NCBI RefSeq assembly: GCF_001905885.1
Contig: NZ_LIYH01000004.1
Coordinates: forward strand, 124,001 to 188,000
Length of the DNA stretch: 64,000 bases
Source: Streptomyces sp. CB03234
Lineage (GTDB): Bacteria; Actinomycetota; Actinomycetes; Streptomycetales; Streptomycetaceae
Reading direction: 5' to 3'
The position numbers were made by a program, and so were the translations under genes. This document shows, in pieces, positions 1-7,803 of this stretch. A model generated the notes under the pieces. It worked only from the letters and a program-made list of their open reading frames with translations. It ran no database searches and had not been told where the DNA came from. Numbering within the stretch: the first letter of the stretch is position 1; each line of letters begins with the position of its first letter.

Positions 1-77
1 ACACCTACGCCGCCTGGCAGAACGCCCTGCCGGAGGCGCTCACCTGGCTCGCCGCGGGCGAGCGGACGAGGAGCTGA
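1..77 (+). CDS. C-terminal end of an unidentified protein (partial)
   Basis: An open frame enters from the left edge and stops with TGA at 75-77, giving 24 residues that end in LAAGERTRS. The stop lies five bases before the MbtH start, so the two genes are probably co-transcribed. Since MbtH genes usually sit beside NRPS genes, this is likely the tail of a biosynthetic enzyme, but the visible part is too short to name a family. Confidence 0.55.
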   Translation, partial: TYAAWQNALPEALTWLAAGERTRS

Positions 78-82
78 TTCCC

Positions 83-367
83 ATGAACGACACGAAAGAC
101 ACGAACGAAACGAAAGACACGAACGACATCCTCCGGGCCGAGCCGGAGCGGAGCCAGGAGCGCCGCTACCAGGTCGTCGCCAACGACGAGGAGCAGTACT
201 CGGTGTGGCCCACCGACCGGGACCTGCCCGCCGGATGGCACCGCGCCGGTCCTTCGGGGACGCGCGAGGAATGCCTGGCCCACATCGACGAGGTGTGGAC
301 CGACCTGCGTCCACTGAGTGTGCGGCGCCGCATGGCGGGCGGGACCGGCGACTCCCCGGAGCGGTGA
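83..367 (+). CDS. MbtH family protein (NRPS adenylation-domain partner)
   Basis: This 94-residue protein carries the MbtH signature: EEQYSVWP near residue 38, the PAGW loop near 49 and WTDLRP near 76. MbtH proteins bind NRPS adenylation domains and help them fold or work; they have no catalytic role of their own. The first 20 residues are a low-complexity extension (NDTKDTNETKDTND) encoded by an 18-bp tandem duplication and are not part of the usual ~65-residue fold. A likely client is the lone adenylation protein at 2747-4342, or an NRPS to the left of the window. The gene follows the partial upstream gene by five bases. Confidence 0.93.
   Translation: MNDTKDTNETKDTNDILRAEPERSQERRYQVVANDEEQYSVWPTDRDLPAGWHRAGPSGTREECLAHIDEVWTDLRPLSVRRRMAGGTGDSPER
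92..126 (+). repeat. 18-bp tandem duplication in the 5' end of the MbtH gene
   Basis: The 17-base string ACGAAAGACACGAACGA occurs at 92-108 and again at 110-126 (period 18). It encodes the repeated TKDTNE/TKDTND and explains why this MbtH protein is longer than usual at its N terminus. It looks like a slippage or duplication event. Confidence 0.85.
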
Positions 368-401
368 GCGCGCTCACGGGGGGGCACTCACGTCCGGCGA
401 C

Positions 402-461
402 GCCGTGGCCCGCCGGCCCCCTTCCCCGGTTTCACCGGTCGGAACGAACCGGGGCCACGGC
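402..461. terminator. Bidirectional terminator between the MbtH and carrier protein genes
   Basis: Perfect 10-base arms GCCGTGGCCC (402-411) and GGGCCACGGC (452-461) enclose a second possible hairpin (CCGGT/ACCGG). It lies between two convergent genes and can serve both. There is no T-tract, which is normal for Streptomyces. Confidence 0.6.
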
Positions 462-477
462 ATCGCGCGCGCCGGGA

Positions 478-768
478 TCAGCCGCCGACCCGGTCCCGTC
501 CGCTCGGGTCGTCCTGGCCGGCCAGCGCCTCCTCCACCGCCGCGGCGATGGAGCGTATGGTGCCGAAAGTGGCCTCGTTCAGCCGGTGTTCGGGGAGTTC
601 GAGGTCGAAGCCGTCCTCCAGGGCGAGCATGATCCCCATGCAGTTCAGCGAGGTCATCCCCAGGTTCCACAGGTCGTCGTCGGGCCCTGGTTCACCGCCC
701 CGGAGGACGAAGCCGAGCTGCTCGCCGACAATGGCCCGTACGGTCTCCACCGTGGTCGGTGCAGGCAT
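478..768 (-). CDS. Stand-alone acyl/peptidyl carrier protein
   Basis: This 96-residue protein has a four-helix carrier fold pattern, with LGMTSLNCMGIML around residues 36-48. The Ser of MTSL is the expected phosphopantetheine site, and TSL replaces the common DSL. The ATG at 768 was chosen because it begins two bases after the stop of the upstream FAD oxidase (TGATCATG), which suggests translational coupling. A longer in-frame reading exists but runs inside the oxidase gene. The pairing with an oxidase and the divergent adenylation protein suggests that a carrier-bound amino acid is oxidised; which substrate is loaded cannot be seen. Confidence 0.85.
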   Translation of the reverse strand: MPAPTTVETVRAIVGEQLGFVLRGGEPGPDDDLWNLGMTSLNCMGIMLALEDGFDLELPEHRLNEATFGTIRSIAAAVEEALAGQDDPSGRDRVGG

Positions 769-770
769 GA

Positions 771-2336
771 TCACCGCTCTCCTTCCCGTGCTTCCGTCGT
801 CCGTGCGATCCCCGGTTCCCCGCCGCTCGTGGCGCCCGCCGTCGCCGGGGGGTGTACCGCCCCGGTGAGGGCCTCGCCGCGGCGCAGGTAGCGGGCGATG
901 CGGCGGGCACCCGTCAGGCTGCCGGCCGCGTACCACAGCACGTCCGGGGCGAGTCCGTAGTCGATCCCCAGCCGCTCGTACACCTGGGTGGCATGGAGTC
1001 GGTACGAGTTGGCGAGCTGGGCGGTCGTCATCTGCGGGGCGGCCTGTGCGCCCGTCTCGAACCACGCGGCCAGGGTGTGTTCGACGTACTCCTCCACGGA
1101 GTACTCCAGGGTGCGGGTCTCGATGGGGCGGCGCACCGGGGTGAACATGGGGTCGATGACGCCGGGGCGCCCTTGCAGTTCATTGGCGACGTGCGTGGCG
1201 AGAAGTGGTGCGCAGTGGAAGCCGTCGCGGTAGGTGCCGGTCATCAGGTACAGACCGGGGACGGGCAGCGCGCCGATCAGCGGGAACCCGTCGAGGGTCA
1301 TCGGACGATTGCCGGTGAGGTAGCGGACGACGTCGTGACGCGCGATGTCCTCGTCCAACTGCTGCATGGCGTACTGGGCGAGGAACCGGACGTCGCCCAC
1401 GGGAACGACATCGGTGGGGCGGTCGACCAGGCGGTTGGTGGCACCCAGGTACTCCATGCCAGGACCGGCGGGCACGACGTGCAGTCCGCAGGCGAAGCCG
1501 CGGTTGGGGGTGCGGACCACGCTGCGGAACGGTTCACCGACGACCCGTCGGGAGAGCATCGCGAAGCCGAGCCCGGGAAACGTCGGCATCAGAGCACCGT
1601 CGAGGAAGGGTTGGACCAGCTGTTCGCTGGCAGCTCCGGCCGCCACGACGACGGTGCCGGCCTCGATGAGCCGGCCGTCGTCCAGTTCGACCCCGGTGAC
1701 GGCGTCGGAGCCGCCGGTCAGCCGCCGCACGGTGGCGTCCACCAGGGCCACGCCGTCGCGGAGTAATCGTTCCTGCACGGCGTTGAGTACGGCACGGGCG
1801 TCGACGGCCCCCTCGGTGGGCAGCCGCACCGCGCGCAGCGCCCGGGACTCGGTCCTCGGCCGATAGCCGGGGATGGTGCGCGGATCCACTTCCTCCCAGG
1901 GCTGCTTGTACTCGTCGAGCGCGGCGAGCATCGCCTCGAAGTTGATCGAGTCCAGTTCCGCGCCGACGGCGTTCAGGATGACGTGGGTCTCGTCGGCCGT
2001 GCGGAGAGGCGGCCGGCCCGGGGCGTCGTCCTCCAGGCCGCTCACCACGTCCTCCCACCGCTCGTGGGCGGCGAAGGCCATCTCGAAGCGGCTGCGCTGT
2101 GGCCGGTTGCGCAGGGTTTCCCGGGTGACCTCGCCGAAGCAGCCGAGCATCGCCCCGGCGGCCTGGCTCGCGCCGCCTCCCCGCGCCCAGGGGCCTACGA
2201 CGGTGACGGAGCCGAATTGTCGTCGCATCAGTTCATCGGCGAGGAACAGGCCAAGGGCGCCATTGCCGACGATGACGACGTCGGCCCGGCCGGGCGGTTG
2301 TCCGTCGACGGGGGTCGGGACCTTTCCCAGGGGCAT
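771..2336 (-). CDS. DAO-family FAD-dependent amino acid oxidase, NRPS-associated
   Basis: The 521-residue protein starts with a Rossmann FAD-binding motif (VVIVGNGALGLFLADEL, about residues 17-33) and follows the D-amino acid oxidase/glycine oxidase layout. Its C-terminal fingerprint is DGFPLIGALPVPGLYLMTG. About 130 residues follow this core, longer than simple glycine oxidases, so an extra C-terminal region may contact the carrier protein. The ATG at 2336 is preceded by GGAGGA six to eight bases upstream and was preferred to a start 69 bases earlier. It is translationally coupled to the carrier protein. A TTA leucine codon lies at 1764-1766, so expression may depend on bldA. By inference it oxidises an amino acid held on the carrier or its free precursor; oxidation of a free amino acid is the alternative. 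Confidence 0.8.
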   Translation of the reverse strand: MPLGKVPTPVDGQPPGRADVVIVGNGALGLFLADELMRRQFGSVTVVGPWARGGGASQAAGAMLGCFGEVTRETLRNRPQRSRFEMAFAAHERWEDVVSGLEDDAPGRPPLRTADETHVILNAVGAELDSINFEAMLAALDEYKQPWEEVDPRTIPGYRPRTESRALRAVRLPTEGAVDARAVLNAVQERLLRDGVALVDATVRRLTGGSDAVTGVELDDGRLIEAGTVVVAAGAASEQLVQPFLDGALMPTFPGLGFAMLSRRVVGEPFRSVVRTPNRGFACGLHVVPAGPGMEYLGATNRLVDRPTDVVPVGDVRFLAQYAMQQLDEDIARHDVVRYLTGNRPMTLDGFPLIGALPVPGLYLMTGTYRDGFHCAPLLATHVANELQGRPGVIDPMFTPVRRPIETRTLEYSVEEYVEHTLAAWFETGAQAAPQMTTAQLANSYRLHATQVYERLGIDYGLAPDVLWYAAGSLTGARRIARYLRRGEALTGAVHPPATAGATSGGEPGIARTTEAREGER

Positions 2337-2746
2337 AAATCCTCCGAGGAGTGCGTGGGCGTGCGATGTATTCACGGCCCGTACCGGGTATTGCACGGGC
2401 CGCATTGCCGGAAAGTGGCTGAAAAACCGTACTCGCGGTCATGGGTGATTCGGCCGGTCGTACCGCGACGCGAACGCCGTGCAAAGGACGGCTGAACGGC
2501 CGGACAAGCGACCCGACATGGGAAAATGACCGAGCCTGGCCTCGTCGGGTGTGATCCCGGCGTGAGCGGACCGGTTGCTGAGGACGCTTGCGGGATCGGT
2601 ACGGCGGTTCCGGATCGACTGGCGTCTCTTCATCGGCTCTCCACTCGACGGGAGTGCGATCCTGGCCGAGTATAGGCACTCCGTTCGAGCGCCGAAATGG
2701 CTCTGCCTACATGGTTGTCGCTCTACCCGGCCTTCCTGGAGGTGTT
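2337..2746. other. Divergent intergenic region (about 410 bp)
   Basis: No supported gene lies here. The stretch separates the divergent FAD oxidase and adenylation genes and is less G+C-rich than the coding sequence around it. It should hold both promoters. I see the oxidase ribosome binding site (GGAGGA) just beyond 2336 and GGAGG at 2738-2742, but no clear palindrome or canonical -35/-10 pair. Confidence 0.5.
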
Positions 2747-4342
2747 GTGCGCGCCGACCGCCCAAACGGAACGTTGTCGTCAACTCCCCGTACCGTGTGT
2801 GACCTCCTGTCATTGCAGATAAAGGAACGTCCGCACGCAACCGCCGTCAAGACCCCGAACCATTCCTGGACCTTTTCCCAACTCCACGATTCCGTGCAGA
2901 ACCTGAGCCTCCGGATGTCCCGGTCCGGTGTACAACAGGGAACGCTGGCGGGTCTTCTGGCGCGGCGGGGACCCGCCGCGCTGTTCGGTCTGCTGGCCGT
3001 CCTGCGGTGCGGCGCCGCGTGCCTTCCCCTGGACCCGGACGATCCGCCCCGACGCGTCCGCCGTGTGATCGAGGAGACCGGCTGCGTGACCGTGCTCGTC
3101 GAGGCCCCGCTCGATTCGTACCCGGAGGCACTGGTCATCACGGGGTTCGACGACCCCGACCACGGCGGCCTCAGCTCCGCAGGCGGTTCCGCCGGTCCCG
3201 GCGCGGCCCCGTTCACCGGTCCCGCACCGGACGATCTCGCGTACGCGATCACGACATCGGGGTCCACGGGGCGGCCGAAGGCGGTCGCGGTCCCACACGA
3301 CGCCCTCTTCAACCTGATCAGCACCTCGAAGGACGACTTCGAACTGGTACCGGAGCGCGACGTGGTGCTCTGGACGTCCCGCCCCTCCGTCGACGTCTCG
3401 GTGCAGGACTGCCTGATGGCCCTCTGCCACGGCGCGACCGTGGCCATCCCGGAGGACCAGGGCTTCCTGCCCCGCAGCATCCTCAAAGCCGCGAGCAGCC
3501 TGGGTGCCACGGTGGTGGACCTCCCAGCGGCGGTGATCGGTCCGTACGGCCGGGCTCTCCTGCCTCGGCTGGCCGAGGCGGGCGTACGGCTCGTCATCAC
3601 CGGCGGCTCCCTGCTCGACGGAGCCGGTGTCACCGGGGCGCCCCCGTCCCTGACGGTGGTCAACGCCTACGGGCCGACAGAGGCGACCGTCACCGCCACG
3701 CTCCACCGCTGCGACCCTGCCCCGCCCCGGCGCGTCCCCATCGGGCGGCCCATCCGCGGCGTGCGGGCCCATGTCCTCGACGACGACCTGGCTCCCGTAC
3801 CGGCCGGCCGGGCGGGCCAGCTGTACCTCGCCGGCGACGGCCTGGCCTGGGGCTACCTGGGGCGTCCGGCTCGCACCGCCGCCGTCTTCCTGCCCGACCC
3901 CTTCGCCGGCCGCCCCGGCGCCCGGATGTACGCGACCGGCGACCGGGTACGCCGGCTGCCCGACGGGACGCTGGAGTTCCTCGACCGTATGGACAACCAG
4001 GTGAAGGTCAGCGGGTTCCGCATCGAGATCGGCGAGGTGGAGGAGGCACTGCTGCACTGCCCCGGGGTGCGGGACGCCGCCGTGGTCCTGCGCGACGACG
4101 CCCCGGGAGGACCGGCGCTCCTCGCCTGCCTGGTGGGCGACGCCGGCGTCGACGGCACACTGACGGAGGTTCTCCGTACCCGCCTGCCGGCCCATATGAT
4201 CCCCGGCTTCCGCCGCTGGCTGGACGTGCTGCCACTCACCCCACAGGGCAAGGTCGACCGCGGCGCGCTGAGCACACTGCCGCTCGCGGGCCCCGGCGCC
4301 GGGGGTGACGGCCGCCGGGATGGGGGCACAAGAGGTGCATGA
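2747..4342 (+). CDS. Stand-alone NRPS-type adenylation protein
   Basis: The 531-residue protein contains the adenylation core motifs in order: TTSGSTGRPK (A3), a VDVSVQD version of A4 with the amino-group-binding Asp, NAYGPTEAT (A5), GQLYLAGDGLAWGYLGRP (A6), YATGD (A7), GFRIEIGEVEEAL (A8) and the catalytic Lys in PQGKVDR (A10). No condensation or carrier domain is attached. It should activate an amino acid as AMP ester and load the carrier protein at 478-768. The GTG at 2747 follows GGAGG by four bases; an in-frame ATG at 2711 without a ribosome binding site is the alternative. Aligned by eye with the GrsA template, the specificity positions read D-V-Q-D-I-G-A-V-T-K. The acidic fourth position is seen in codes for Gln or basic residues, so the substrate remains open. 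Confidence 0.88.
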   Translation: MRADRPNGTLSSTPRTVCDLLSLQIKERPHATAVKTPNHSWTFSQLHDSVQNLSLRMSRSGVQQGTLAGLLARRGPAALFGLLAVLRCGAACLPLDPDDPPRRVRRVIEETGCVTVLVEAPLDSYPEALVITGFDDPDHGGLSSAGGSAGPGAAPFTGPAPDDLAYAITTSGSTGRPKAVAVPHDALFNLISTSKDDFELVPERDVVLWTSRPSVDVSVQDCLMALCHGATVAIPEDQGFLPRSILKAASSLGATVVDLPAAVIGPYGRALLPRLAEAGVRLVITGGSLLDGAGVTGAPPSLTVVNAYGPTEATVTATLHRCDPAPPRRVPIGRPIRGVRAHVLDDDLAPVPAGRAGQLYLAGDGLAWGYLGRPARTAAVFLPDPFAGRPGARMYATGDRVRRLPDGTLEFLDRMDNQVKVSGFRIEIGEVEEALLHCPGVRDAAVVLRDDAPGGPALLACLVGDAGVDGTLTEVLRTRLPAHMIPGFRRWLDVLPLTPQGKVDRGALSTLPLAGPGAGGDGRRDGGTRGA

Positions 4343-4734
4343 CCGTACCCAAGAAGAGTGTCCTGGTCCTGGACAGTGCCGAACCCGAGGCGCTGGCGGA
4401 GTTCTACGCCAAGCTCCTCGACGCGACGACGCGACGCGGAACCGATCCCGACTTCATCGAGGTGGCCGGCCACCACGGCGTATGCCTGGCCGTACGGCGC
4501 GATCACGGCTACGCGCCGCCGAGTTGGCCCCGGCCCGACGACTCCCAGCAGGCCCACCTGCACATCCTGGTGGCCCAGGACGACATGGACGAGGCGGAGC
4601 GCGAGGCGGTCGGTCTGGGCGCCCGGCCGGTGGAGACCAGGGACAACTCCGGCCCGCGGGACGTGCGGACGTACTCCGACCCGGCCGGTCACTCCTTCAC
4701 CCTGGTCGCCCGGGAAGGCCGGTCGGCGGCGTAG
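4339..4734 (+). CDS. VOC (glyoxalase/bleomycin-resistance) family protein
   Basis: The 131-residue protein has the beta-alpha-beta-beta-beta pattern of the vicinal oxygen chelate superfamily: VLVLDSAEPEALAEFYAKLL at the N terminus, HLHILVAQDDMDEAEREA in the middle, and YSDPAGHSFTLVA at the end. Its ATG overlaps the stop of the adenylation gene (ATGA), so the two are coupled. Members range from metal-dependent lyases to binding proteins that sequester a toxic product. Here it may be a self-resistance or tailoring protein for the NRPS-like product. The family does not allow a more exact call. Confidence 0.8.
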   Translation: MTVPKKSVLVLDSAEPEALAEFYAKLLDATTRRGTDPDFIEVAGHHGVCLAVRRDHGYAPPSWPRPDDSQQAHLHILVAQDDMDEAEREAVGLGARPVETRDNSGPRDVRTYSDPAGHSFTLVAREGRSAA

Positions 4735-4867
4735 GCGTGTCCTAGGGAGCCCAGAGGGGCGCGAGGTTACTCATGCGTTCCGCACGGTCGGTTGCTGACG
4801 GTTGTGACTGTTGCGGCCCGGCTCTCCGGTGACACGGTTGTCCCCGTCGCCGACCGAGGGAGCAGGT
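4735..4867 (+). promoter_or_regulatory. ramC upstream region with phased CGGTTG repeats
   Basis: This 133-bp stretch should contain the ramCSAB promoter. CGGTTG occurs at 4789-4794, 4799-4804 and 4835-4840, with a variant CTGTTG at 4808-4813. The first three are spaced 10 and 9 bases apart, about one helical turn. RamR is known to bind upstream of ramC, and these phased repeats are candidate contacts. The link to RamR is inference. Confidence 0.4.
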
Positions 4868-7453
4868 GTGATCAAGGGCTACGCCGCCTTCTGCGACGCG
4901 GACCGCCACTTCTACGACGCGCCGTACCGGCTGTCCGCCGAGGGCACCGACCGCAGGGGCGCGCTGTACGGGGCGGCGCTCGCCCCCGTACCCGAGGGGT
5001 GGCGCCGGCACCGCAGCGGTGACTGGCTGGCCCTCCGCCCGGTCGACCTCACGCTGCCCGCCCAGGGCTGGAAGATCCACGTCTCGGCCTGCCTGGAGAA
5101 TGCTGAAACGATTCTCTCGAAGGTCATGGAGTACTGCCTCGCCCGGGGCGTCGCCTTCAAGTTCGTACCGAGCCGCTACCTGCTGCACACCCGCAACGCC
5201 AAGTACGCCGACCGCGCCGCCAGCGGCAAGTTCATCACCGTCTACCCGGCCGGTGACGAGCAGTGCCACCGGATCGCCGACGACCTGGCGGCACTGCTCG
5301 ACGGCGAGCCGGGCCCGTACATCCTCAGCGACCTCCGCTGGGGCGAAGGACCGGTGTACGTCCGGTACGGCAGCTTCACGCAGCGGCACTGCTACGGCGA
5401 GAACGGCGAACTGTGCCCGGCCGTCGAGCACCCCGACGGGCGGCTCGTCCCCGACCTGCGCGGTCCCGTTTTCCAGTTACCCGACTGGGTGGATCCGCCC
5501 GCCTTCCTCAAGCCCCACCTCGACGCACGCGCCGCCGTGACGGTCACCGACATCCCGTACACCGTCGACAGCGCCCTGCACTTCTCCAACGGCGGGGGAG
5601 TGTACGTCGGCCACGACCGCCGCACCGGCGAGAAGGTCGTCCTCAAGGAAGCCCGCCCGCACGCCGGCCTGGCCGCCGACGGCGCCGACGCGGTGACCCG
5701 GCTGCGGCGCGAGCAGACCGCGCTGGAGCGGCTGGCCGGACTGCCGTACACCCCCGAGGTGCGGGGCACGTTCGTCCTCGGCGACCACCACTTCCTGGCG
5801 ATGGAGTTCCTGGAGGGCAAGCCCCTCAACACCTTCTTCGCCCGCCGGCACCCGCTGATCGAGGCCGATCCGACACCGGAGTCGCTCGCCGAGTACACCG
5901 AATGGGCGCTGCGGATCCACCGCCTGGTGGAGGAGGCCGTGGACGCGGTGCACGCACGCGGGGTCGTCTTCAACGACCTGCACCTGTTCAACATCATGGT
6001 GTCCGAGGACGAGACGTCCGTGATGCTGCTCGACTTCGAGGCCGCCGCGCACATCGACGAGGGACGGCGCCAGACCGTCGCCAACCCGGCGTTCGTCGCA
6101 CCGCCCGACCGGCGCGGGTTCGCCGTCGACCGCTACGCGCTGGCGTGCCTGCGGATCGCTCTCTTCATGCCGCTGACCAGTCTGTTCCCGCTGGATCCGG
6201 GGAAGGCCCGGCACCTGGCGGACATCGCGGCCGCGCACTTCCCCGTACCGCGCGGCTTCCTCGACGAGGCGGTCGAGGAGATCGCCGGTTCCTCCGCCGG
6301 CGGACCCTACCTGCCCGTCGAGCCCGGCGACTGGCCGCGCAGCCGCGACTCCATGGTGCGCGCCGTGCTCGCCTCCGCGACACCGGAGCGGGAGGACCGG
6401 TTCTTCCCCGGCGACATCGCCCAGTTCGCGGCGGCGGGCGGCGGGCTGACGTTCGGCTACGGCACCGCGGGCGTCCTGTACGCCCTCGCCGAGACGGGCG
6501 CCGGGCGCTGCGAGGAAGCCGAGGAGTGGCTGCTGCGCCGCACCAAGGAACCCGAGTCCGGCACACCGGCCGGGTTCTACGACGGCCTCGCCGGCCTCGC
6601 CTGGACGCTGGACCGTCTCGGCCACCCCGAACGCGCCCTGGAGCTTGCCGAACTGACCCTCCAGCGCCCCTGGGAGGACATCGCCCCCGACCTGCACAGC
6701 GGCCTCGCGGGCGTCGGCCTCGCCCTGGACGCGCTCGGGATGCGGGACGCCGCCCTGCGCTGCGCCGACCTGGTCGCGGGCGCCCTGCCTGGCATCTCCC
6801 GGGCCGGGCTGCTGTACGGCGCGTCCGGGCCCGCCCTCCTCTTCCTCCGCCTGTACGAACGCACCGGTGACACCGGGCTGCTCGACCTGGCCGCCGACGC
6901 GCTCCGGCGCGACCTCGCCCGCTGCGTGACCAGCGCGGGCGGCACCCTCCAGGTCGACGAGGGCTGGCGGACCATGCCGTACCTGGGCGCCGGGAGCGTC
7001 GGCATCGGGATGGTGCTCGACGACTACGCCGCCCACCGCGACGACGCCGACTTCGACCAGGCGCGCCGCGACATCGTACGGGCCGCCCAGGCCACGTTCT
7101 ACGCCCAGCCCGGACTGTTCCGCGGCGCGGCCGGCATGGTGCTGTACCTGAGCCGCACCACCGTGCCCGGGCCGGGCACCGAGACCTCCGACGTACGGCG
7201 CCAGATCGACGCCCTCGGCCGGCACGCCGTGCCGTACCAGGGCCATCTGGCCTTCCCCGGCGAGCAGATGATGCGGCTGTCCATGGACCTCGCCACGGGC
7301 ACCGCCGGCTGCCTGCTCGCCCTCGGCAGCGCCGCGTCCGACGGACACGCGCACCTGCCGTTCCTCCCGCCGCTCCGGCGGCCCACGAGCCGGCCCCAGC
7401 CAGGGGCCGAGACAGAGCACACCGTCCCCATGAAGGAGAGGAATCAATCATGA
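4868..7453 (+). CDS. ramC: RamC class III lanthionine synthetase (SapB maturation)
   Basis: The 861-residue protein has the LanKC layout: an N-terminal lyase-like region (about 1-210), a Ser/Thr-kinase-like domain (about 220-490) and a C-terminal cyclase-like domain (about 530-850) with repeated glycine-rich turns such as DGLAGLAW, SGLAGVGLAL and GAAGMVLYL. In the kinase part the lysine of VVLKEARP, the catalytic segment FNDLHLFNIMV and LLDFEAA (in place of DFG) are visible. Such enzymes phosphorylate Ser/Thr, eliminate phosphate and cyclise with Cys. The GTG at 4868 follows GAGGGAGCAGG; an upstream in-frame ATG at 4811 lacks such a site. The gene overlaps ramS by ATGA, and the RamS-type precursor confirms the SapB role. 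Confidence 0.96.
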   Translation: MIKGYAAFCDADRHFYDAPYRLSAEGTDRRGALYGAALAPVPEGWRRHRSGDWLALRPVDLTLPAQGWKIHVSACLENAETILSKVMEYCLARGVAFKFVPSRYLLHTRNAKYADRAASGKFITVYPAGDEQCHRIADDLAALLDGEPGPYILSDLRWGEGPVYVRYGSFTQRHCYGENGELCPAVEHPDGRLVPDLRGPVFQLPDWVDPPAFLKPHLDARAAVTVTDIPYTVDSALHFSNGGGVYVGHDRRTGEKVVLKEARPHAGLAADGADAVTRLRREQTALERLAGLPYTPEVRGTFVLGDHHFLAMEFLEGKPLNTFFARRHPLIEADPTPESLAEYTEWALRIHRLVEEAVDAVHARGVVFNDLHLFNIMVSEDETSVMLLDFEAAAHIDEGRRQTVANPAFVAPPDRRGFAVDRYALACLRIALFMPLTSLFPLDPGKARHLADIAAAHFPVPRGFLDEAVEEIAGSSAGGPYLPVEPGDWPRSRDSMVRAVLASATPEREDRFFPGDIAQFAAAGGGLTFGYGTAGVLYALAETGAGRCEEAEEWLLRRTKEPESGTPAGFYDGLAGLAWTLDRLGHPERALELAELTLQRPWEDIAPDLHSGLAGVGLALDALGMRDAALRCADLVAGALPGISRAGLLYGASGPALLFLRLYERTGDTGLLDLAADALRRDLARCVTSAGGTLQVDEGWRTMPYLGAGSVGIGMVLDDYAAHRDDADFDQARRDIVRAAQATFYAQPGLFRGAAGMVLYLSRTTVPGPGTETSDVRRQIDALGRHAVPYQGHLAFPGEQMMRLSMDLATGTAGCLLALGSAASDGHAHLPFLPPLRRPTSRPQPGAETEHTVPMKERNQS

Positions 7454-7578
7454 CCCTTCTCGACCTGCAGTCGATGGAGACCCCGAAGGAAGAGGCGACG
7501 GGCGACATCGCCACCGGCAGCCGGGCCAGCCTGCTGCTCTGCGGCGACAGCAGCCTGAGCGTCACCACCTGTAACTGA
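7450..7578 (+). CDS. ramS: RamS, precursor of the SapB lanthipeptide morphogen
   Basis: This 42-codon gene starts inside the ramC stop (ATGA). The leader begins MTLLDLQSMETPKEEA, nearly as in S. coelicolor RamS recalled from memory, and the core ends GDSSLSVTTCN. Two SxxSxxxC motifs are present, SRASLLLC and SSLSVTTC, which is the ring-forming pattern of class III lanthipeptides. Compared with SapB as I recall it, the core differs only by Val for Ile in the second ring. SapB is a secreted surfactant peptide that lowers surface tension so aerial hyphae can rise. Confidence 0.96.
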   Translation: MTLLDLQSMETPKEEATGDIATGSRASLLLCGDSSLSVTTCN

Positions 7579-7588
7579 CCCGCCCGGT

Positions 7589-7611
7589 CGCGCGGTGCCG
7601 AATGCCGCGCG
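7589..7611 (+). terminator. Stem-loop just after ramS (possible attenuator)
   Basis: Arms CGCGCGG (7589-7595) and CCGCGCG (7605-7611) are perfect complements with a nine-base loop, ten bases after the ramS stop. It lies inside the operon, between the precursor and exporter genes. A partial terminator would yield more ramS than ramAB message. That role is inference. Confidence 0.45.
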
Positions 7612-7668
7612 CCCGTACGGATCACCCGGTCCCGGGCGGCTCACCCCGCCCGGGACCACCCGCATCCC

Positions 7669-7780
7669 GGCCCGTTCCCGCCCGGACCTGTTCCCGCCGG
7701 ACCTGTTCCCGCCGGACCTGTTCACGCCCCGGACCTGTTCACGCCCCGGACCCGTTCCCGCCCGGACCCGTTCACGCCCC
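7669..7780 (+). repeat. Seven-unit imperfect tandem repeat between ramS and ramA
   Basis: Units of 15-17 bases of the type GGACCTGTTCCCGCC begin at 7669, 7684, 7699, 7714, 7731, 7748 and 7764. They differ by C/T in CCTGTT or CCCGTT and by CCC or CAC. The array fills most of the ramS-ramA gap and stops just before the ramA ribosome binding site. No stable protein is encoded by it. It may be a slippage product or affect mRNA structure between ramS and ramA. Confidence 0.85.
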
Positions 7781-7803
7781 GCCCCGAGGAGGACACCGGC
7801 CCC

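Noticed and set aside
205..891. Long plus-strand reading frame through the carrier protein and terminator
   Set aside because: It is antisense to the carrier protein and crosses the perfect hairpin at 402-461; the sequence is Arg/Pro-rich with no family motif.
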